DNA from: a virus
Virus record (IMG/VR): IMGVR_UViG_3300050821_005035
Coordinates: 1-64,000 of that record
Direction: 5' to 3' (one strand)
DNA length: 64,000 bases
Shown here: one piece after another, positions 1-9,781 of the stretch
Position numbering within the stretch: position 1 is the first letter of the stretch
Layout: every line of letters begins with the position of its first letter
Notes under the pieces: model-generated
Seen by the model: the letters and a program-made list of their open reading frames with translations, nothing else
What the model was told of the DNA's origin: nothing
The model's database searches: none
Position numbers and translations under genes: made by a program

Positions 1-1620
1 GTTCGAGCCATCGGCGACGAGCCTGTGCTAGGTCCGGACGGGACGCCCACATTCGATAAGAACAAGAACCCTGTTACCGTTCCCCGATACGCGATTATCA
101 CCAAGGCAACCAAAGACGGCCAGAAGGACGACAAGGTCGTAACACCGGAGTGGAGCGCGGACATCCAGAAGTACTACGGCTCCAATATCCCCGCAGGCAC
201 GAAGCTGACCACAGACCAGTACGCTGCGCTCGACACGACCATGAACAGCACCAGAAACACGGTGAAGATTTTAAGCGATACCAACGGGAAGCCGTTGAGC
301 GACGAGCAGATGAAGTCTCTCCGGTCTGACCTCGCCGACCCGACAATCCAAGGCGCGATAACTCACGTCCCAGGCTCCGCTTACGCGGGCATCCAAGAGT
401 ACTTGTCGAACGCGGACCAGCACATCGCCCAGCTAAACAAGCAGATGGACGCGGCGAAGGCCTCCAAGAACCAACAGGCTTACGACACCGCGAACACCCA
501 GCTGCAGGACATCAAAGAAGACCGCCAGAAAGTGGCCGATTTCTCCCGGATGGCAATCGACAAGAAGCAGATCGACGAGTACAACAAGAAGGAAGAGAAG
601 GGCGACGACATGATGTCGCAGGCCATGAACGATCCGAAGGTCATGGAAGGCCATACACCAGCGTACACTGGAGTTCTCTCCAAGATCAAGGACGACCCAA
701 GCGAGTCACCAGCCCGCCGTAAACAGGCCAGCGATCTACTCGGCGTGGTCGGAGATATTCAAAGACAGGAAGTAAATCTGGAGAAAGAAAAGGCTGCGGG
801 AAAGAAAGAAGCCTCCACCGGATTCGAAGGCGACATTAATGCCAAGACTCCTGAAGCGTTTCTTGCAAGCTTGAAGCCAGAGGAGCAGTCTCTCGTATCA
901 ATGGTCGGGAAGGGCAAGATGGCGGTGAACCGCATCGAGTATCTCGCCGCGCGCCAGCCTGCGGTTTTGGAAGCCGTTGCGAAAGCGTATCCCGACTTCG
1001 ATTCATCCAAGGTCGCAAGCTACGGCACCACTTACAAGGATTTCACGTCCGGTAAAACGAGCGTGGCTTTGAACGCTGGCGGCACAGCTATGGGCCACTT
1101 GAACGAGTTGAAGAATCTAAACACAGCAGCCAGCCACATCCCTCACACCCCAGCATGGACAGCTTATCAGAACAAGGCCGATACCCTGGCGACAGAGTTG
1201 GCTAAGTTTTACGGAGACGCAACAGTCCCCGCAATCGCGAGCATCAAAGACACTCTCACGTCCACGCTGCCGGGTAACAGAGACGCTGCGATCAAAACCC
1301 AGGCCCAGTCTATGGGTGATAAGTTGAGCGCGTTCGAACAGACGTGGAAGAACGCAGCGCCGAGCGCCGCATACGAAGCGCCTCTCCCGTTCATATCAAC
1401 GCAAGCAAAGAAGGCCTTTGCTAGCTTGAATCCAGAATACGCTGCAGAACATCCAGAGCTAGCTCCCGCGCAATCCGCTGCACCAGCAGCCGCTGCGAAA
1501 CCCGTCGCCCCGTCGGGCGGCACGCATCCGATGGTATCAAATGACGGTAAGACGCCGATTTGGCTTGTCAACAATAAGTGGGTTACAGCAGACGGCCAGC
1601 CGTACGTGGCAAAGCCGTAA
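1..1620 (+). CDS. Large Ala/Lys/Asp-rich virion-associated protein, 5' end outside window
   Basis: The frame is open from base 1. A GTG at 25 could be read as a start, but there is no ribosome site and the frame continues upstream, so this is the C-terminal part (about 539 codons) of a longer protein. It is hydrophilic, with long helical stretches around residues 120-270 that look like coiled coil (many Lys, Gln, Glu, Ala). A low-complexity Ala/Pro linker near residues 490-505 leads into a short C-terminal module around the sequence PIWLVNNKWV. I do not recognise a family. The position directly before the giant protein at 1632 (11-base gap) and on the same strand suggests an internal virion, tail or injection protein. 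The function is inferred from context only. Confidence 0.75.
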   Translation, partial: VRAIGDEPVLGPDGTPTFDKNKNPVTVPRYAIITKATKDGQKDDKVVTPEWSADIQKYYGSNIPAGTKLTTDQYAALDTTMNSTRNTVKILSDTNGKPLSDEQMKSLRSDLADPTIQGAITHVPGSAYAGIQEYLSNADQHIAQLNKQMDAAKASKNQQAYDTANTQLQDIKEDRQKVADFSRMAIDKKQIDEYNKKEEKGDDMMSQAMNDPKVMEGHTPAYTGVLSKIKDDPSESPARRKQASDLLGVVGDIQRQEVNLEKEKAAGKKEASTGFEGDINAKTPEAFLASLKPEEQSLVSMVGKGKMAVNRIEYLAARQPAVLEAVAKAYPDFDSSKVASYGTTYKDFTSGKTSVALNAGGTAMGHLNELKNLNTAASHIPHTPAWTAYQNKADTLATELAKFYGDATVPAIASIKDTLTSTLPGNRDAAIKTQAQSMGDKLSAFEQTWKNAAPSAAYEAPLPFISTQAKKAFASLNPEYAAEHPELAPAQSAAPAAAAKPVAPSGGTHPMVSNDGKTPIWLVNNKWVTADGQPYVAKP

Positions 1621-1631
1621 TAGGATAAAGC

Positions 1632-4600
1632 ATGGCCGACCAGTCAACCGATTTATCGACAACGAATCAACCAGCGGGAACCACGAGCATTGACAACGGC
1701 ATCGCCTACGACGTTGCGGGCAAGCCGCTTGGACCTGCGAATATGGGAGCGCAGGAAGCTGCGCCGCCGCCTCCTCCTGGATTTAAGCCTGTGACAGTGA
1801 GCGGGCAAGACGCGCCTCCTCCACCTCCCGGATTCAAGCCCGTTGCTGAAAAAGCAGAGCAGTCCGCTGCACCAGCACCCAAGGCCGAGGAAGACAGTGC
1901 TGCGTACAAGTCTTTGAAGAACTTCGCGGGTGCGTTCAACCTCACGTTGACAGGCTCCGAAGACGCGGACTCGTTGAAGAAAAAGGTCTCGGACTATATT
2001 CAATCGCAGCCTCCCGGCTGGACAAAGAATTTCTCCCCTCAGTTCCAAGAGATGACAAAGGCCGCTAGCGGCGTCATCGGAATGGCGAAGGGTGCGTACG
2101 ACTCTCAGAAGCACGAGATGGATACCGGAATTGCGCAGATGCAGCAACCGGGAATCGCTAATAAGGCGTCCGGCGCGGCGCGTTATGCGCAAGGTCTTGT
2201 TCCGTTCATAGGCCCAGCAATGGGAGCCATCGAAGACAATTTCGCGAACGGAGATTACGCGAAGGGATTAGGCACCGCGTTCGCGCTGCTTGTTCCCGGA
2301 GCAGCGGAGCACTACGGCCCAGGCCTCATTGAGGACTTAAACAGCCGCGCGGCGAAGGTAGCTACCACCGACACGAAGAGACTGATTCAAGCAGCCAAGA
2401 CCCAGGACAGCGCCAAGGTACTGTACGACGGTCGCACCCGGGAGCACAACGTCGCGGTACAGCAGGTTAAGGACGCAGAGACGCGCGCCGACGCAGCTAG
2501 AGAGGCACAAGTCGCTGGCACAGGAACCAAGGCGCAAGCAGACGAGGCAGCAACCAACGCGTCAGCCGCGAGAGCGAACTTAGGGAAGGCAGAGTCTGCG
2601 GTAACGGACGCGAGGGACGCGCACGCGAACGCGTCGGTACGAGTCGAGCAATTAACGAGAAAGGCTCAAGCCAGCCTCGGAAAGGCAGCGGGCACCAAGA
2701 CCGCGTCACCGGAGCAGGTCGAGAAGTCTCACTCAGATTTCGAGCAAGCTATTCCGTCAGGGAAAGGAAAGTCCGCGTACACGAGAAACGATCTCGTGAC
2801 CGCGAGGCCGATTTTAGAAGCTGCGCACGCCGATACTCCAATAGACAGTCCGGAAGCGGTAGTAGGCGCGTTGGAAAGTGACCGGGTATCTAGAGACAAC
2901 CAGGTCTTGGGCGCGGTAGACAAGTATAAGAACGAGCCTATCAGAGTGGAAGGCGAAGACGGCAAGACAGTCAGCTTGAAGCAGAAGCTGGTCGACTCAT
3001 TGAAGGAAGACGAGGCCGTTCGTCCTGGCTTCACTGAAGCCGCGTTGAAAGAGTTGGAAAGGTTTAACACCACCGATATGTCGGTCGGGGAAGCTGACGC
3101 GCTTCGTAAGTCTTTGAATACGGAAAACCGCGACATGTTGAACACGAGCGGCGGCTGGAGAGACGTCGCAGACGCAAGGGAAACAGACCCGAAGTTTGCC
3201 GCCAGATACGAGCTACAAGAAATTCTTCGCAACGGAGTTTACGGCACGCTGGAAGATAAGGGCGTCGAAGGCGCGAGAGAATCCCGCAAGGTAGACGCGT
3301 CGGTCATAAGAATCAAGAACGCTGCGTTGAGGCAGCTTAATAAGCCTGGAACAATCATGAGAGGGACCGGAGAAGCCGGACCTGTCAGACGGGCTGCGGC
3401 GTGGGCTGCGGAAAAAGCTGGCATAGCTGGCGGCGTGGCCGCAGGCGCAGCTACCGGGATACCAGGCGCACCAGAAGTACTCGGCGTGGCTGGCGGCGGA
3501 ATAGGCGGGAAGATTTCAAGGGCGCTTAATCCAGGCGATCTAACACGCAGCGAACAACTAGGTCGTTCTTTGAAGGTAAGGCACGGCGGGGAAGTTCCGA
3601 CCATTGACGTGTCCGGCTCTCTGCCGAGCAACCCCCCTGCGTTCGGACAGCCTCCCGCTGTAGAGCCTCCGGTAAATCCGAGAGAGAACACAGAACTGCA
3701 CGCTCAGTTAGTCGCTCACTACGACGAGGACATGGGAGACAGCACGTACTCCGAGTTGGAGCAGCGTCTCTTGGAAGATATCGCGATCAAAAAGAAACAC
3801 GGCGTACCTGTTGACCCAGCCGAAAAGAAACTCAACCTGGATATTCAAAAGTCCAAGGTCGAAGAAATTCAAAAGGCGCGCGGTCAACACGAGGAGCAAC
3901 TCAAGGTTACGGCCAAGGCTGCGGCGGAAGCGCAGAAGCAGCAGGAAGCAGCTATCGAATCTAGGAAGACAGGCACGGTCAAGACGGATGTTAATCCGGA
4001 ACTCGACAGACTAGGACGCGGCGACGAGTCCGCCTTGGTATCTCACTCGCCCGCGATGAAGGCGCATAGTCCTGCGTCTGTAATCCCCGGCCTACCGGAA
4101 GGCGTTACCTCCGAGGACGGACATATCCACGAGTGGGCGCACATGGCAATCGGTTCGGTCGACGGACTAGAACCTGTCGAGATTCGTTCCGACATCCACC
4201 CGAAGAGCGAGAAGGGCGCTGGAGCTACCGCAGTGTTCAATGGCTCCGCGCTGCGCGACGCTGCGGGCAATATCGACCCGGAGGCCTTGGGAAATCAGGA
4301 AACGCAGTGGCTGACCCAGAAGATGGCAGGCCCGGCGTCCCACGAAGTCTTCAAGGGAATGACGCGCGACGAGGTAAAGGCCTCTCCCGCGACCCGTTCC
4401 GACTTCCGCACGTCACGCGCTATAGTGCGAGAGGTTCACCCGGATTTCACCGCATCCCAGGTCGAAGCGGTCGTTGACGCGGCCTACGAACGCGCCAGAG
4501 ATTTTCTAACTAAGCCACACATCGCAGACCGCATCCGTGCGAACGCTGCGGTGAGAGAAGACGGACTGTCACAAACGCTCCATGCTAGTCATGGACGTGT

Positions 4601-7600
4601 AAGCCAATTTGCGGAGGATATACGAAATGCCCACAATGAATACACCGGAACTGACGTTGAACCAGATGGCGGCGGGGCTGGGGAAGGCGTCGAGAAAGCT
4701 GAGAAGCCAGCAGCCGAAGAAGGGAAGAAGGACGCAGGAAGAAGTGAAGAGCGAGGCGGGAAAGGAACACCAAAGCCTGCTAGCGAAGCTGCAGCAGCCC
4801 GTGGGGTCGTTGAAAGCGAAGTAGGCAAGATTCCCGTCCCGAAGGAAACGACAACCGGGAAGCCGGAAGTCGACGAGGCCATCCGCGCGGGCGGGGGCAT
4901 CCCGGGCGGCATTCAGAAGGGCTTCGAGTACAAGGACAAGACTACGGGCGAGACTCGTCAGTACCCGGACACCGCGTACGTACACGAGCCGACCTCGGGC
5001 ACCTCGTTGAACTTTCCCATAGATCAGATCACATCGGAGTTCGTGAAGCAGCGACTGGATGAGAAGCGGGCCGAGTATGCTGCGGCAGAGAAGCCGAAAG
5101 TAGAAGAGAGCCAGGTCTCCAAGAAGGAAGAGGAGAACTATCATCCGGACCTTCAAGCGGTAGCCAATAAGTACGGCACGTCAACGGACCCGACAGGAGT
5201 TAAGCGCGGCGCTTCGTTCATCGCACCGGACGGAAAATTTATTCACCTGGGAGCCACGGAACACCCGGTCGCTATCGAATCTGCGACTAACCGAGTTGGC
5301 GATGCGGAAGCAGTCGGCGCGAAGATGACACGCTCGAACGGGCCGGAAGACAGTCGAATCGGATTCTTGAAAGACACCGGAGCTATACGTACCCGCTTCC
5401 GTTCATCGGTCGCCGGTAAAGAATTGGTCGCGTCCGTACCCGCAGCAGGCGTATCAGAAGAGCAGATATCTGCACTGAGACAAGCTGTAGGACAAGGATT
5501 GGGACGAGACGGAAATTTTCTAATGGAAGTTGGAGAGCCAGGCGGAAAGTCGGCCACGAAGGAATTCGCTTCACCTCGCGACGTCGAACCGATGCTGCGA
5601 GAGATCGGCGCTCACCCGGAACAGAAGGCCGCACCAGAGAGCCAAATAGATGTCCACGAGAAAACAGGCGGCTCCACATTTACACCGGAAGGCAAGAACC
5701 TCGCGGGTTCAGACTTGCATGCGGTCGCGCCGTACCCGGAGCGTTCTCAGGTAGTTGATAAGCTGACGCCGGAAAACTTGGCCGCATACAAAGCCAAGAA
5801 CGCGGACCTTTTGAGCGACGGTGAACACGCTGTCGGAACCTGGAAGGACCCGGAGAGCGGCAAGACGTATCTCGATATCTCTAAGACCATTGCCGACAGA
5901 CAGGACGCGATCCGAGCCGGACAGGACGCGAACCAGAAGGCTATTTACAATTTGAAAACAGGGGAGACGATTCCGACAGGCGGCACCGGAGAGGCAGAAA
6001 CACCTTTTGATGTAGCCAAAACTCGCCCAGAACGCGTCGCAGAAATTCAAAGCAGAATGGACCGAAATCTGCGCGCAGGAGATAACCAGTACAAAGGCTT
6101 GAGTCCAGAAGAGCGGAACATCATGGCTTGGGATGCCCAAAACGGGATGGACCAAGTTCGCGGTGCGATCTCTAAGGCGGGAGCCAGATTTGCAGGAGGC
6201 CCGCTGGCAGATGGCCGTTGGAACGTCCAAGACCCGGAGACCGGACAATACGCCACTGTAAGTGACTTGAAGCCGAAGAGTATCCAAGATGCGTTGAAAG
6301 CTGCAAGATCAGGCCAGCAGATGCAATTGCCAGATGGCTCATGGACAACGCAACCGGATAATATTTTGGAGATGAGCCAGATCGGAAAGTCTCCCAAGGG
6401 TTCCTCGGTTCCTTTGATGACGAACCCGCTGGAAGTCAAGGGCACCGGAGAGAAGGGCCGCATCTCTACTCTAGACGTTGCACAAGCGTTGAACGATTAC
6501 AGCAAGGAAAAGAACCCCGCGCTGGAACCAGGCAGCAACGCGAAGACGATGACAGACCGCGCTCAAAAGATTGCGGAGGACGAGGCCAAGTACCAGCTTG
6601 CACAAGGTAAGACGGGTACCGAGTGGTACACCACCGAGATGAAGGACCACGACGCAGCACTACAGGGTATGCGTCCAGAACTCGCGGGCGGTGAAACGCT
6701 CGACTCAGTTCCCGGGCACCCTGTGAAGCTGTCGCTGTTCAAGGCTGCGGAAGCGGTCTTGTCATCCGGCCAGAAGCCTTACGGAAACTTCAAGGCAGCT
6801 GTGAAGGCCTGGGACGCTTACAACGAAACAGGAAAGTTCCCACGACTGAATCCGGCAACAGGAAAATCTTGGGGACCTCGGGGCGAAGCTGCGTACGGCA
6901 ACGCTCTCGACATGATTAACAAACTGGTCGCCGACAAGGGCGAGAAGGGCGCGGCTGAGTGGCTGCTCACCGACCACCCGGTATCGGAGTTGAAGGAGTT
7001 GAACTCCACGACTAAGGGAAAGAAGACCGACATGCGTCCTGGAGCTATCATCCTGGGCGAGAAGCGGGGGCCTTTCATGCAGAACCTCCACGGCATCGAG
7101 TCCGCGTTCACCGCCGATATGTGGGTCTCCCGTACTTGGAACCGCTGGATGGGTACGATGGAATTCGGAAAGGACAAGGAAGGCGTCGACGAGATCAAGA
7201 GCGACTCCCCACGCAACGGTGCGGAACGCGACCTGATGAAGCAGTCCTTCGAAGGCACGGCTAAGAAGCTGGGTCTCACCACATCCAGCCTGCAGGCCGT
7301 CCTCTGGTACTACGAGCAGGCGTTGTACGGCGCGCAGGGCATCCCGAAGGAGTCTTGGTCGTTCCGGGACGCGGCACAAAGAGCCGCTAAGGAAGAGGCT
7401 GCGGTACCGGAAGCGGAACAGACGGGCTTCCAGTTCGGGGCGAACAAGGAAAAGGGCGGGATATCGAACATGGGCAGCTTGACCGCTAACCCGAAGTTCG
7501 ACGCTCTGGGAAGACCTTTCGGCGGCGGAAAGATGAATCTGGAAGAGTCTCATATCACTCAGGAACCAACGTACACCGTCCCAAAAGGGTGGAGTAAAAC

Positions 7601-7982
7601 AGGACCTGCGAAGGCACCCGGTATGATTAGTCCCGGAAATATTGACCTGACAACTCGGCCAGTGGTGAAGAACGACGACGGAACAACCAGCAGCGAATAT
7701 TCCACCTCAATGGAAGATGAGAACGGACACGAGGTCTTGGTCCCCACGGTGGTAAACGGAAAGTTCTTAACACCAGATGGCAAGAAGCCTCCAGAGGGTC
7801 ACCACGAGAAGCAGGCCAACGGAAGCGACCGATACGTACCCAGCCCGCAGGAGAAGATGATGTTCCAAAAGGCTTGGCAGCATTACAAGCAGACAGGCCA
7901 GCACTTGGGCATATTCGATAACGGCGAACACGCGGACGCGGCAGCGGACGCAATTCACAGCCGACCGCCTGTGAAGAAATAA
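1632..7982 (+). CDS. Giant (2116 aa) multidomain virion protein with M41-like peptidase signature
   Basis: Very long phage protein that resembles the large polyvalent virion or injected proteins of tailed phages. The N-terminus has two copies of a PPPPPGFKPV segment (residues about 47-71). Residues 200-350 are helical and coiled-coil-like. H833-E834-W-A-H837 is an HExxH zinc-peptidase motif. It is followed by a MAGPASHEVF segment and a SDFRTSRAIV segment (D924), the same order as the FtsH M41 peptidase (HEAGH, then GGRAAEE, then the zinc-ligand Asp in NDLxxAT). Residues about 1775-1900 (GPFMQNL, then DMWVSR, then LQAVLWYYEQ) match a domain I know from large phage polyvalent proteins. Residues about 1998-2110 end in a TGQHLGIFDN segment, also common at the C-terminus of such proteins. 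I infer a particle protein that may cleave itself, another virion protein or a host target. The peptidase assignment comes from motif spacing only. Confidence 0.85.
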   Translation: MADQSTDLSTTNQPAGTTSIDNGIAYDVAGKPLGPANMGAQEAAPPPPPGFKPVTVSGQDAPPPPPGFKPVAEKAEQSAAPAPKAEEDSAAYKSLKNFAGAFNLTLTGSEDADSLKKKVSDYIQSQPPGWTKNFSPQFQEMTKAASGVIGMAKGAYDSQKHEMDTGIAQMQQPGIANKASGAARYAQGLVPFIGPAMGAIEDNFANGDYAKGLGTAFALLVPGAAEHYGPGLIEDLNSRAAKVATTDTKRLIQAAKTQDSAKVLYDGRTREHNVAVQQVKDAETRADAAREAQVAGTGTKAQADEAATNASAARANLGKAESAVTDARDAHANASVRVEQLTRKAQASLGKAAGTKTASPEQVEKSHSDFEQAIPSGKGKSAYTRNDLVTARPILEAAHADTPIDSPEAVVGALESDRVSRDNQVLGAVDKYKNEPIRVEGEDGKTVSLKQKLVDSLKEDEAVRPGFTEAALKELERFNTTDMSVGEADALRKSLNTENRDMLNTSGGWRDVADARETDPKFAARYELQEILRNGVYGTLEDKGVEGARESRKVDASVIRIKNAALRQLNKPGTIMRGTGEAGPVRRAAAWAAEKAGIAGGVAAGAATGIPGAPEVLGVAGGGIGGKISRALNPGDLTRSEQLGRSLKVRHGGEVPTIDVSGSLPSNPPAFGQPPAVEPPVNPRENTELHAQLVAHYDEDMGDSTYSELEQRLLEDIAIKKKHGVPVDPAEKKLNLDIQKSKVEEIQKARGQHEEQLKVTAKAAAEAQKQQEAAIESRKTGTVKTDVNPELDRLGRGDESALVSHSPAMKAHSPASVIPGLPEGVTSEDGHIHEWAHMAIGSVDGLEPVEIRSDIHPKSEKGAGATAVFNGSALRDAAGNIDPEALGNQETQWLTQKMAGPASHEVFKGMTRDEVKASPATRSDFRTSRAIVREVHPDFTASQVEAVVDAAYERARDFLTKPHIADRIRANAAVREDGLSQTLHASHGRVSQFAEDIRNAHNEYTGTDVEPDGGGAGEGVEKAEKPAAEEGKKDAGRSEERGGKGTPKPASEAAAARGVVESEVGKIPVPKETTTGKPEVDEAIRAGGGIPGGIQKGFEYKDKTTGETRQYPDTAYVHEPTSGTSLNFPIDQITSEFVKQRLDEKRAEYAAAEKPKVEESQVSKKEEENYHPDLQAVANKYGTSTDPTGVKRGASFIAPDGKFIHLGATEHPVAIESATNRVGDAEAVGAKMTRSNGPEDSRIGFLKDTGAIRTRFRSSVAGKELVASVPAAGVSEEQISALRQAVGQGLGRDGNFLMEVGEPGGKSATKEFASPRDVEPMLREIGAHPEQKAAPESQIDVHEKTGGSTFTPEGKNLAGSDLHAVAPYPERSQVVDKLTPENLAAYKAKNADLLSDGEHAVGTWKDPESGKTYLDISKTIADRQDAIRAGQDANQKAIYNLKTGETIPTGGTGEAETPFDVAKTRPERVAEIQSRMDRNLRAGDNQYKGLSPEERNIMAWDAQNGMDQVRGAISKAGARFAGGPLADGRWNVQDPETGQYATVSDLKPKSIQDALKAARSGQQMQLPDGSWTTQPDNILEMSQIGKSPKGSSVPLMTNPLEVKGTGEKGRISTLDVAQALNDYSKEKNPALEPGSNAKTMTDRAQKIAEDEAKYQLAQGKTGTEWYTTEMKDHDAALQGMRPELAGGETLDSVPGHPVKLSLFKAAEAVLSSGQKPYGNFKAAVKAWDAYNETGKFPRLNPATGKSWGPRGEAAYGNALDMINKLVADKGEKGAAEWLLTDHPVSELKELNSTTKGKKTDMRPGAIILGEKRGPFMQNLHGIESAFTADMWVSRTWNRWMGTMEFGKDKEGVDEIKSDSPRNGAERDLMKQSFEGTAKKLGLTTSSLQAVLWYYEQALYGAQGIPKESWSFRDAAQRAAKEEAAVPEAEQTGFQFGANKEKGGISNMGSLTANPKFDALGRPFGGGKMNLEESHITQEPTYTVPKGWSKTGPAKAPGMISPGNIDLTTRPVVKNDDGTTSSEYSTSMEDENGHEVLVPTVVNGKFLTPDGKKPPEGHHEKQANGSDRYVPSPQEKMMFQKAWQHYKQTGQHLGIFDNGEHADAAADAIHSRPPVKK

Positions 7983-7983
7983 C

Positions 7984-8012
7984 TTGACAAATACGAAGGG
8001 ACGTGATACTCT
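7984..8012 (+). promoter_or_regulatory. Sigma-70-like promoter, extended -10
   Basis: TTGACA at 7984-7989, a 17-bp spacer ending in TGA, and TACTCT at 8007-8012. It lies in the gap after the giant virion gene and precedes the small gene at 8031, so it can express 8031-9282 independently of the structural operon. It has the same architecture as the minus-strand promoters of the window. Confidence 0.75.
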
Positions 8013-8030
8013 ATCTTCGGAGGTGAAACT

Positions 8031-8204
8031 ATGCCAGATGAGAAGAAACTAGGACCATCCGATTTCAAAGCGGAGGTAGAGCGGCTGCACGCTGCGGGCA
8101 AACTGCCCCAGCTTCACGAGCTACTTGGTGCGGTCGCTGACAGCAGGAAAGAGTTCGCCGGTAAAATACTGGAAGCACGGAAACAGCCAGCCGATTCAGA
8201 ATAG
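8031..8204 (+). CDS. Small hypothetical protein (57 aa)
   Basis: ATG at 8031 follows a good ribosome site (GGAGGTG) and the promoter at 7984-8012. The product is charged and helical: MPDEKKLGPS, then a Leu/Ala/Lys-rich helix to the end. It is the first gene of the short unit 8031-9282. No family recognised. Confidence 0.75.
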   Translation: MPDEKKLGPSDFKAEVERLHAAGKLPQLHELLGAVADSRKEFAGKILEARKQPADSE

Positions 8205-8213
8205 GAGAAAACA

Positions 8214-8579
8214 ATGTCCAACGACGTAGGAAGTGGTGACCGTTTAGCAAGAGGCGCAACCAGGGCGACGTTTCGCTCCGACGGGCGCAAGATGACCGAT
8301 CAGCAGTGGAACAGTAAGTTTGAAGGCAGCACGGGACAGCAGTTTCAGTACATCTACGAGTGCCCGACCCACGGACACTTCTCAGCAGACCGCGCATCCG
8401 ATATCTTCTTCGGAGCGCCTTACCTGGGCAAAACCTCGAAGTGTTTGAAGGCCGAGTGCGACGAGACGGCGGTTTACGGTGGAGAGCAGCCTTATGGAAG
8501 CAGTGGTCGCAATCCCTACAGCGAACCGACCGGAACTACTCGCGCTAACGCTGGAAAGGCTAAGCGCCGCAAGCGGTAG
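8214..8579 (+). CDS. Hypothetical zinc-ribbon-like protein (121 aa)
   Basis: Starts 9 bases after the previous stop behind AGGAGAAA. It contains a CPTHGHFS segment and then a CLKAEC segment (residues about 50-85), a Cys/His pattern compatible with one zinc site. The tail is basic (KAKRRKR). The last 86 bases overlap the glycosyltransferase start at 8494 in another frame. This resembles small zinc-binding phage proteins but I recognise no specific family. Confidence 0.7.
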   Translation: MSNDVGSGDRLARGATRATFRSDGRKMTDQQWNSKFEGSTGQQFQYIYECPTHGHFSADRASDIFFGAPYLGKTSKCLKAECDETAVYGGEQPYGSSGRNPYSEPTGTTRANAGKAKRRKR

Positions 8580-9282
8580 GCCGGAAGTTCACATTTACGC
8601 AGACTCGATGCCAGAGGCGCGCCTCCGTGAGATAGAGATCGTTCGCGATCTTTACCTTCCGGAGGCTTTTTTATTTCACGCCGCGCCTCATGTTAAAGTG
8701 CCGAGCGGCTGCTGGAACATACTTAATGCCATAAAAAGCTCGTCCAGATGCTCCCAGAACGTTTATCTGGTAGAGGAAGATGTCCTAGTATACCCGAATT
8801 TCTTCTCCCGTCACGAGTCAACCTTAAAGAGTTGCGAATCCTCGGGACAACTGAATAAGGTTGCCGCGTCTTGTGGCCGGATGCACCCGGACCCCCGCTG
8901 GCAGTACAGGCATCTCTACACCAACCCAGGCTCGTGCCTCACTCGCCCGCTTCTCGACGCTCTCGTCCCCCACATCAACGCGGAGTACTTCCAGGACACG
9001 AAGGCTTACTGCGAAAAGTATTTTGAACCTTGGGACGTCTCCACTTTGGACGATTGGTTGATTCGGAGGGTGATGCGCCAAGAGGGAATGACCGCCGCAT
9101 ACGGGCCAGCTGTGTGCGCGCACGTCGGATTTCGCAACTACAACGTGCTTGATATCTACCAGAACAAGGAAGGCAGTTTGGAGGAGAGGATAGCAAAAGC
9201 TCGCCATTTACTAGCCACAACCTCGCCGTCAGACAGGTACGCGAGGGACTTCGAGCCTTACCTCCCTACAGAATCTTCTTAA
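8494..9282 (+). CDS. Glycosyltransferase-like protein (GT-A type, 262 aa)
   Basis: The start at 8494 gives MEAVVAIPTANRPELL, a typical first beta strand and sugar-nucleotide loop of a GT2/GT-A fold, with a GGAGAG ribosome site upstream. An in-frame GTG at 8479 would add 5 residues and is less likely. The segment YLVEEDVLVYPNF (about residues 90-102) holds an acidic cluster at the place of the DXD metal motif. A conserved-looking region around PWDVSTLDDWL follows. It lies apart from the main glycan locus (19276-30836) and on the opposite strand, directly downstream of the virion genes, so a role in decorating a virion or surface polymer is possible. The gene runs into the convergent minus-strand gene at 9266-9397, overlapping by 17 bases with no terminator visible. 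Confidence 0.75.
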   Translation: MEAVVAIPTANRPELLALTLERLSAASGRPEVHIYADSMPEARLREIEIVRDLYLPEAFLFHAAPHVKVPSGCWNILNAIKSSSRCSQNVYLVEEDVLVYPNFFSRHESTLKSCESSGQLNKVAASCGRMHPDPRWQYRHLYTNPGSCLTRPLLDALVPHINAEYFQDTKAYCEKYFEPWDVSTLDDWLIRRVMRQEGMTAAYGPAVCAHVGFRNYNVLDIYQNKEGSLEERIAKARHLLATTSPSDRYARDFEPYLPTESS

Positions 9283-9397
9283 CGAGAAACTGAATCCACT
9301 TTGCCAGCAGCACCGCGATTGACACCCAAAAGAAGCTCGCGACCGCCAAGAAGCCGACGATTGATGCGATCAGTTCCAAAACTTTCCAAAATCCCAT
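9266..9397 (-). CDS. Small membrane protein (43 aa)
   Basis: Begins MGFWKVLELI behind AGGAGGAAAC and has one hydrophobic helix (about residues 8-35, with IVGFLAVASFF). It ends in a basic tail. It is convergent with the plus-strand glycosyltransferase and overlaps its end. Together with 9406-9516 it looks like a pair of tiny membrane proteins next to each other. A holin-like role is possible but not shown. Confidence 0.7.
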   Translation of the reverse strand: MGFWKVLELIASIVGFLAVASFFWVSIAVLLAKWIQFLVKKIL

Positions 9398-9405
9398 GTT
9401 TCCTC

Positions 9406-9516
9406 CTAAAAAAGTTTTATAATCGCGTAAAATGCAAACCACAATGTGGCGATTTTAAGCGTACTAGATATTTTGTTGAGAACTGCGATCAGCTGCGCTG
9501 CTTGTTCTGTTGTCAT
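9406..9516 (-). CDS. Small membrane protein (36 aa)
   Basis: Begins MTTEQAAQLI behind AGGAGG, followed by a hydrophobic C-terminal helix (TLWFAFYAIIKLF). Its stop lies inside the ribosome site of the next small membrane gene. A one-helix membrane microprotein; no family recognised. Confidence 0.65.
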   Translation of the reverse strand: MTTEQAAQLIAVLNKISSTLKIATLWFAFYAIIKLF

Positions 9517-9577
9517 GTTCCCTCCTAAATTTACTCCTGTTGTAAATATGGCCTCTCGATTAAATATGCCACTGCTT

Positions 9578-9781
9578 TCAGTTGATTACGTTGTGAACGA
9601 CAATCCGGTAAGCGTTGCCCTTCGCGTTCTCTCCCTCGTCGACCAGGGGTGAGCAAGCGCACTTCAAAGAGAGGTAGTGCCCGTACATCAGATAGCCCTC
9701 GACTGCGGGAGCGACGTGGATGCCGCCGTTTGTGTCGTAGAACCGGCCCCAGCTGATTGCTGGAATCCCGGGACCCGGCAC
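9578..9781 (-). CDS. Hypothetical protein (67 aa)
   Basis: The GTG start at 9781 shares its first base with the TAG stop of the upstream gene (TAGTG), the tight coupling used throughout this phage. The product begins with Pro/Gly (PGPGIPAISW) and is about half hydrophobic. No family recognised. Confidence 0.6.
   Translation of the reverse strand: MPGPGIPAISWGRFYDTNGGIHVAPAVEGYLMYGHYLSLKCACSPLVDEGENAKGNAYRIVVHNVIN

Noticed and set aside
4133-4824. Extra plus-strand frames inside the giant virion gene (4133-4477 and 4609-4824)
   Set aside because: Out-of-frame Arg/Lys-rich shadows of a continuous coding sequence, with no ribosome sites.
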